Assembly (NCBI GenBank): GCA_017558545.1
Contig: JAFYUG010000164.1
Span: 1-6,284 of the forward strand
Length of the DNA stretch: 6,284 nt
Direction: 5' to 3'
Source of the DNA: Oscillospiraceae bacterium
Lineage (GTDB): Bacteria; Bacillota; Clostridia; Oscillospirales; Oscillospiraceae
Shown: positions 4,108 through 6,284 of the stretch, in pieces
Position numbering within the stretch: position 1 is the stretch's first letter
How the letters are laid out: each line of letters begins with the position of its first letter
Position numbers and translations under genes: made by a program
The notes under the pieces: generated by a model
Databases searched by the model: none
What the model was told of the DNA's origin: nothing
What the model saw: only the letters and a program-made list of their open reading frames with translations

Positions 4108-6284
4108 ATGCTGAAAAGAATATCAATTCTGATACTGGCTATGCTCATTATATTCTCCTGCGCCTGCCCCGGCGCTTTGGCCGCAGGCGCGGATAACACC
4201 GGTCTTAACAAGGCTGAGAGCAAGATTGCCATACCCCAGCCCATAGAACTTCCTTACGGTCCTCCGGCTCAAACCCGCGGTGTCGCCCGCTCCTCTTCCG
4301 GCGCGGTTGATACCTATCAGCTGCTTTTTGAGCTTGAAACGAAGGTTAAAAATGCCGTGCTTAATGGTGAGAGCAGTGTGGATCTATCTTCCTATATGGT
4401 GTACCCTGCTGATATAAACCTCAGCTATCTTGCATATTTCTCTCCCTATTTCGGCAACGGCATAGAATTAACCGCCTATCATTTTCGTGGCTCTTATTAT
4501 TCCAATATCAAAATAAACACTTCTTTAACCGCTGCCGAGGCCCAAAGCTATTTCGCATCTGTTGATGCCAAAGTAGCCCAGCTGCGCGCAGAAATGGATA
4601 CAGGCGCCACAGATGTGGACAAGATTTTGATTCTGCATGACTATCTCTGCTATAATGCAGCCTATGATATGAGTGGGTCTTGTCCGTCTGTATCCTATAA
4701 AAGCGCCGGCGTTTTGATGAAAGGCGTAGGCGTCTGCAATTCCTATGCCTACGCAGCCATGTATTTGCTGGCTCTATGCGATATTGAATGCTGGGTAACA
4801 ATCAGCGAAGCGATGAACCATGCATGGAATATTGTAAAGGTAGATGGCAATTATTATCACATGGATATAACATGGGATGATAAAATTCCCGATAAATTGG
4901 GAAAGGTATATCATGATCATTTCCTGCTCAGCGATGGAGCAATCGGTCAGTGCCGCGGCATCTCCAACCAATATCATTATGGATGGGACAGAACCGACCT
5001 TGTTTGCAGCAGCACAATTTATGATAATGCCTATTGGACAGAGAGCGTCAGCCTTATAATCATGGATGGCGACAATAGCTACTATGTAGACTCAGAATCT
5101 ATCGTAAAGCGCAATTCCCAGACCTCCGAGATAAGCCCGATTAAAGATTTGGGAATTTGGCCCGTGTGGGGCGGAAGCGGACATTGGGTAGGAACCTTCT
5201 CCGGCATCACAACCATTGGCAGGGATATCTACTATAATACCGCCACGCAAATTCGCAAGATAAATATGGATACCTTGAAAGACGAGCTTGTTTATAGCCC
5301 CGATACTACTCAAGGCTACATATTTGGCAATGATATCAAAAATGGCATTTTGAGATATCTAATTAAAAAGGATGCAAACGAAGAAGGAACTATTCTTTCT
5401 GTTAAACTCTCCGATATTATTCAGGTGGAACCCATAACTCTTAACAAGAGCGAGCTTTTGCTGGATGAGGGCGAAAGCTTCACCTTTGAGGTGAGCGGCA
5501 ATACCGACGGACTTGTGTGGACCACCGATAATGCTGCCATTATCCGCGTTGAGCCTACTGGCGTTGTAACCGCCGTTGGCGAAGGAAGCGCAAGAGTAAT
5601 TGTCACAAACGGAGAAGGCGCGCAGGCTTATTGCGAGGTTACTGTTTTCCACACTCATGTTTACACCGAAACAGTAATTGAGCCCGATTGCCTTAATCCC
5701 GGACACACCGAATGCACCTGCAGCTGCGGCATGAGCTATGACAAGGATATAGTGGATGCACTCGGCCATGAAATCGTTGTGGTTGATGCAGTTGACCCCA
5801 GCTGCGAAGAGCCCGGCAGCAGCGAAGAATCTTATTGCAGCCGCTGCGGCGAAGTGTTTGCTGAAAAGGAAATCCTCAGCGCCCTGGGTCATGCCTGGGA
5901 CGATGGTATTGTCAGCAAAGAGCCTACCGAAACTGAAGACGGCGAGCGCTTCTTCCGCTGCATCCGCTGCGACGCGACCAAAACTGAGATCATAGAAAAG
6001 TTGGGTCATGTTCATACATATTCCCTTAAGCTCACACCTGCCACCTGCGAAGAGCAGGGCTATACCACCTATGCCTGCGCCTGCGGATATAGCTACATAA
6101 GCTATTATGTTGATGCTCTTGGGCATAACTGGGGTCCTTGGATCCTCATAGAAGCTCCCACGGTTTATAAGGAAGGTGTGGAGATCAAGGAATGCTCTCT
6201 TTGCGGAGCCACCGAAGAGCGCAGCGTTGAGAAATTGCCCAGTCCTGAGCCTGATCCCGAGCCCAGCCCCGAGCCCAGCCCCGA
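4108..6284 (+). CDS. Secreted transglutaminase-like protein with Big_2 domain and cysteine-pair repeats (C-terminus outside window)
   Basis: The frame is open from the ATG at 4108 (AAAGGA at 4092-4097, 10 bases upstream) to the right edge: 725 codons, no stop. Residues 1-25 are a signal peptide (MLKR, a hydrophobic core, ALA before A26); C18 leaves a weaker lipoprotein reading possible. Residues 165-272 match the transglutaminase-like fold: ILHDYLCYNAAYD (175-187), C210 in GVCNSYAYA, H238 in NHAWN and D253 in HMDITWDD form the expected Cys-His-Asp triad. Bacterial members may be cysteine peptidases, cross-linkers or inactive; the reaction here is unknown. Residues about 300-437 are unassigned, with IYYNTATQIRKINMDT-type strands resembling beta-propeller blades. 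Residues 440-514 are a Big_2 Ig-like domain (SVSG-type core, VWTTDN, GVVTAVGEGSARVIV). Five cysteine/Gly-His repeats (516-711) and a Pro-Glu-Ser linker follow, suggesting an extended cell-surface protein. Any wall anchor lies beyond the window. The gene is divergent from the small pair. Confidence 0.93.
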   Translation, partial: MLKRISILILAMLIIFSCACPGALAAGADNTGLNKAESKIAIPQPIELPYGPPAQTRGVARSSSGAVDTYQLLFELETKVKNAVLNGESSVDLSSYMVYPADINLSYLAYFSPYFGNGIELTAYHFRGSYYSNIKINTSLTAAEAQSYFASVDAKVAQLRAEMDTGATDVDKILILHDYLCYNAAYDMSGSCPSVSYKSAGVLMKGVGVCNSYAYAAMYLLALCDIECWVTISEAMNHAWNIVKVDGNYYHMDITWDDKIPDKLGKVYHDHFLLSDGAIGQCRGISNQYHYGWDRTDLVCSSTIYDNAYWTESVSLIIMDGDNSYYVDSESIVKRNSQTSEISPIKDLGIWPVWGGSGHWVGTFSGITTIGRDIYYNTATQIRKINMDTLKDELVYSPDTTQGYIFGNDIKNGILRYLIKKDANEEGTILSVKLSDIIQVEPITLNKSELLLDEGESFTFEVSGNTDGLVWTTDNAAIIRVEPTGVVTAVGEGSARVIVTNGEGAQAYCEVTVFHTHVYTETVIEPDCLNPGHTECTCSCGMSYDKDIVDALGHEIVVVDAVDPSCEEPGSSEESYCSRCGEVFAEKEILSALGHAWDDGIVSKEPTETEDGERFFRCIRCDATKTEIIEKLGHVHTYSLKLTPATCEEQGYTTYACACGYSYISYYVDALGHNWGPWILIEAPTVYKEGVEIKECSLCGATEERSVEKLPSPEPDPEPSPEPSP
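5653..6240 (+). repeat. Five protein repeats of 38-41 residues with CxC or CxxC and a terminal Leu-Gly-His
   Basis: Within the secreted protein the units are residues 516-554, 555-595, 596-634, 635-673 and 674-711. The first four end in LGH; the fifth ends in KLP. Their cysteine pairs are C538/C540, C577/C580, C618/C621, C657/C659 and C696/C699, usually followed by G. Units 1, 2 and 4 have an extra cysteine 10-11 residues before the pair (C528, C566, C647), and unit 1 adds C536. Similar Cys-pair/Gly-His repeats are common in secreted proteins of gut Bacillota, where their role is not established. DNA identity between units is low, so they are old repeats rather than a recent expansion. Confidence 0.85.
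6259..6284 (+). repeat. 12-base tandem repeat encoding Glu-Pro-Ser-Pro
   Basis: GAGCCCAGCCCC occurs at 6259-6270 and again at 6271-6282, and a third copy begins at 6283 as the window ends. A diverged lead-in (PSPEPDP) precedes it. It encodes a Pro-Glu-Ser linker typical of the spacer between surface domains and a wall anchor. Identical copies suggest a length-variable tract. Confidence 0.8.

Noticed and set aside
3978..4196. Open frame of 72 codons on the plus strand running into the secreted-protein gene
   Set aside because: It overlaps the signal-peptide region in another frame, lacks a ribosome site and starts inside the hairpin at 3976-3999.
5359..6126. Open frame of 255 codons on the minus strand, opposite the Big_2 and repeat region
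   Set aside because: The plus strand encodes clear Big_2 and Cys-pair repeats. The Ala-rich antisense product is a codon-bias shadow.
1..6284. CRISPR array, tRNA, rRNA, insertion sequence or prophage signals
   Set aside because: No regularly spaced direct repeats, no cloverleaf or CCA-ended sequence, and no transposase, integrase or terminal inverted repeats were seen on either strand.

Overview
This 6.3 kb window looks like chromosome from a Gram-positive, gut-type clostridial bacterium (Bacillota, Clostridia, perhaps near Oscillospiraceae). The evidence is strong AGGAGG-type ribosome sites, a sigma-A promoter with a 17-base spacer, compact intergenic regions, a TagO/WecA-type wall-polymer gene, and a large secreted Big_2/cysteine-repeat protein of a kind common in that group. 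The taxonomic placement is inference. No rRNA, tRNA, CRISPR array, insertion sequence or phage gene is visible.

Left part (1-1760). A minus-strand operon runs leftward: trpS (tryptophanyl-tRNA synthetase, complete), then, 23 bases on, the first 168 codons of a TagO/WecA-type membrane sugar-phosphate transferase that runs off the left edge. A 222-base divergent intergenic region holds two back-to-back promoters, one for trpS and one for gltX. No T-box leader is recognisable.

Middle (1761-3310). gltX (glutamyl-tRNA synthetase, 498 residues) is complete on the plus strand. It ends in a strong rho-independent terminator with A and T tracts on both sides, so it probably also stops the convergent transcript from the right.

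Right of the terminator (3309-3875) are two small minus-strand genes of 94 and 89 codons, tightly coupled. Their N-terminal halves align without gaps and resemble ribbon-helix-helix DNA-binding domains. This is a tandem paralogous pair of unassigned function, and the least familiar element in the window.

Right part (3876-6284). A 232-base divergent spacer holds a terminator-like hairpin that no annotated gene explains, plus candidate -10 boxes. It leads into a long plus-strand gene for a secreted protein, open to the right edge (725 codons visible). In order it has a signal peptide, an N-terminal region, a transglutaminase-like Cys-His-Asp domain, an unassigned possibly beta-propeller-like region, a Big_2 Ig-like domain, five ~40-residue cysteine-pair/Gly-His repeats and the start of a Pro-Glu-Ser linker.

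The aminoacyl-tRNA synthetases and the TagO/WecA gene are housekeeping. The small gene pair and the surface protein are accessory-looking. I see no direct evidence that they form one system, although the pair is divergent from the surface-protein gene and could regulate it.
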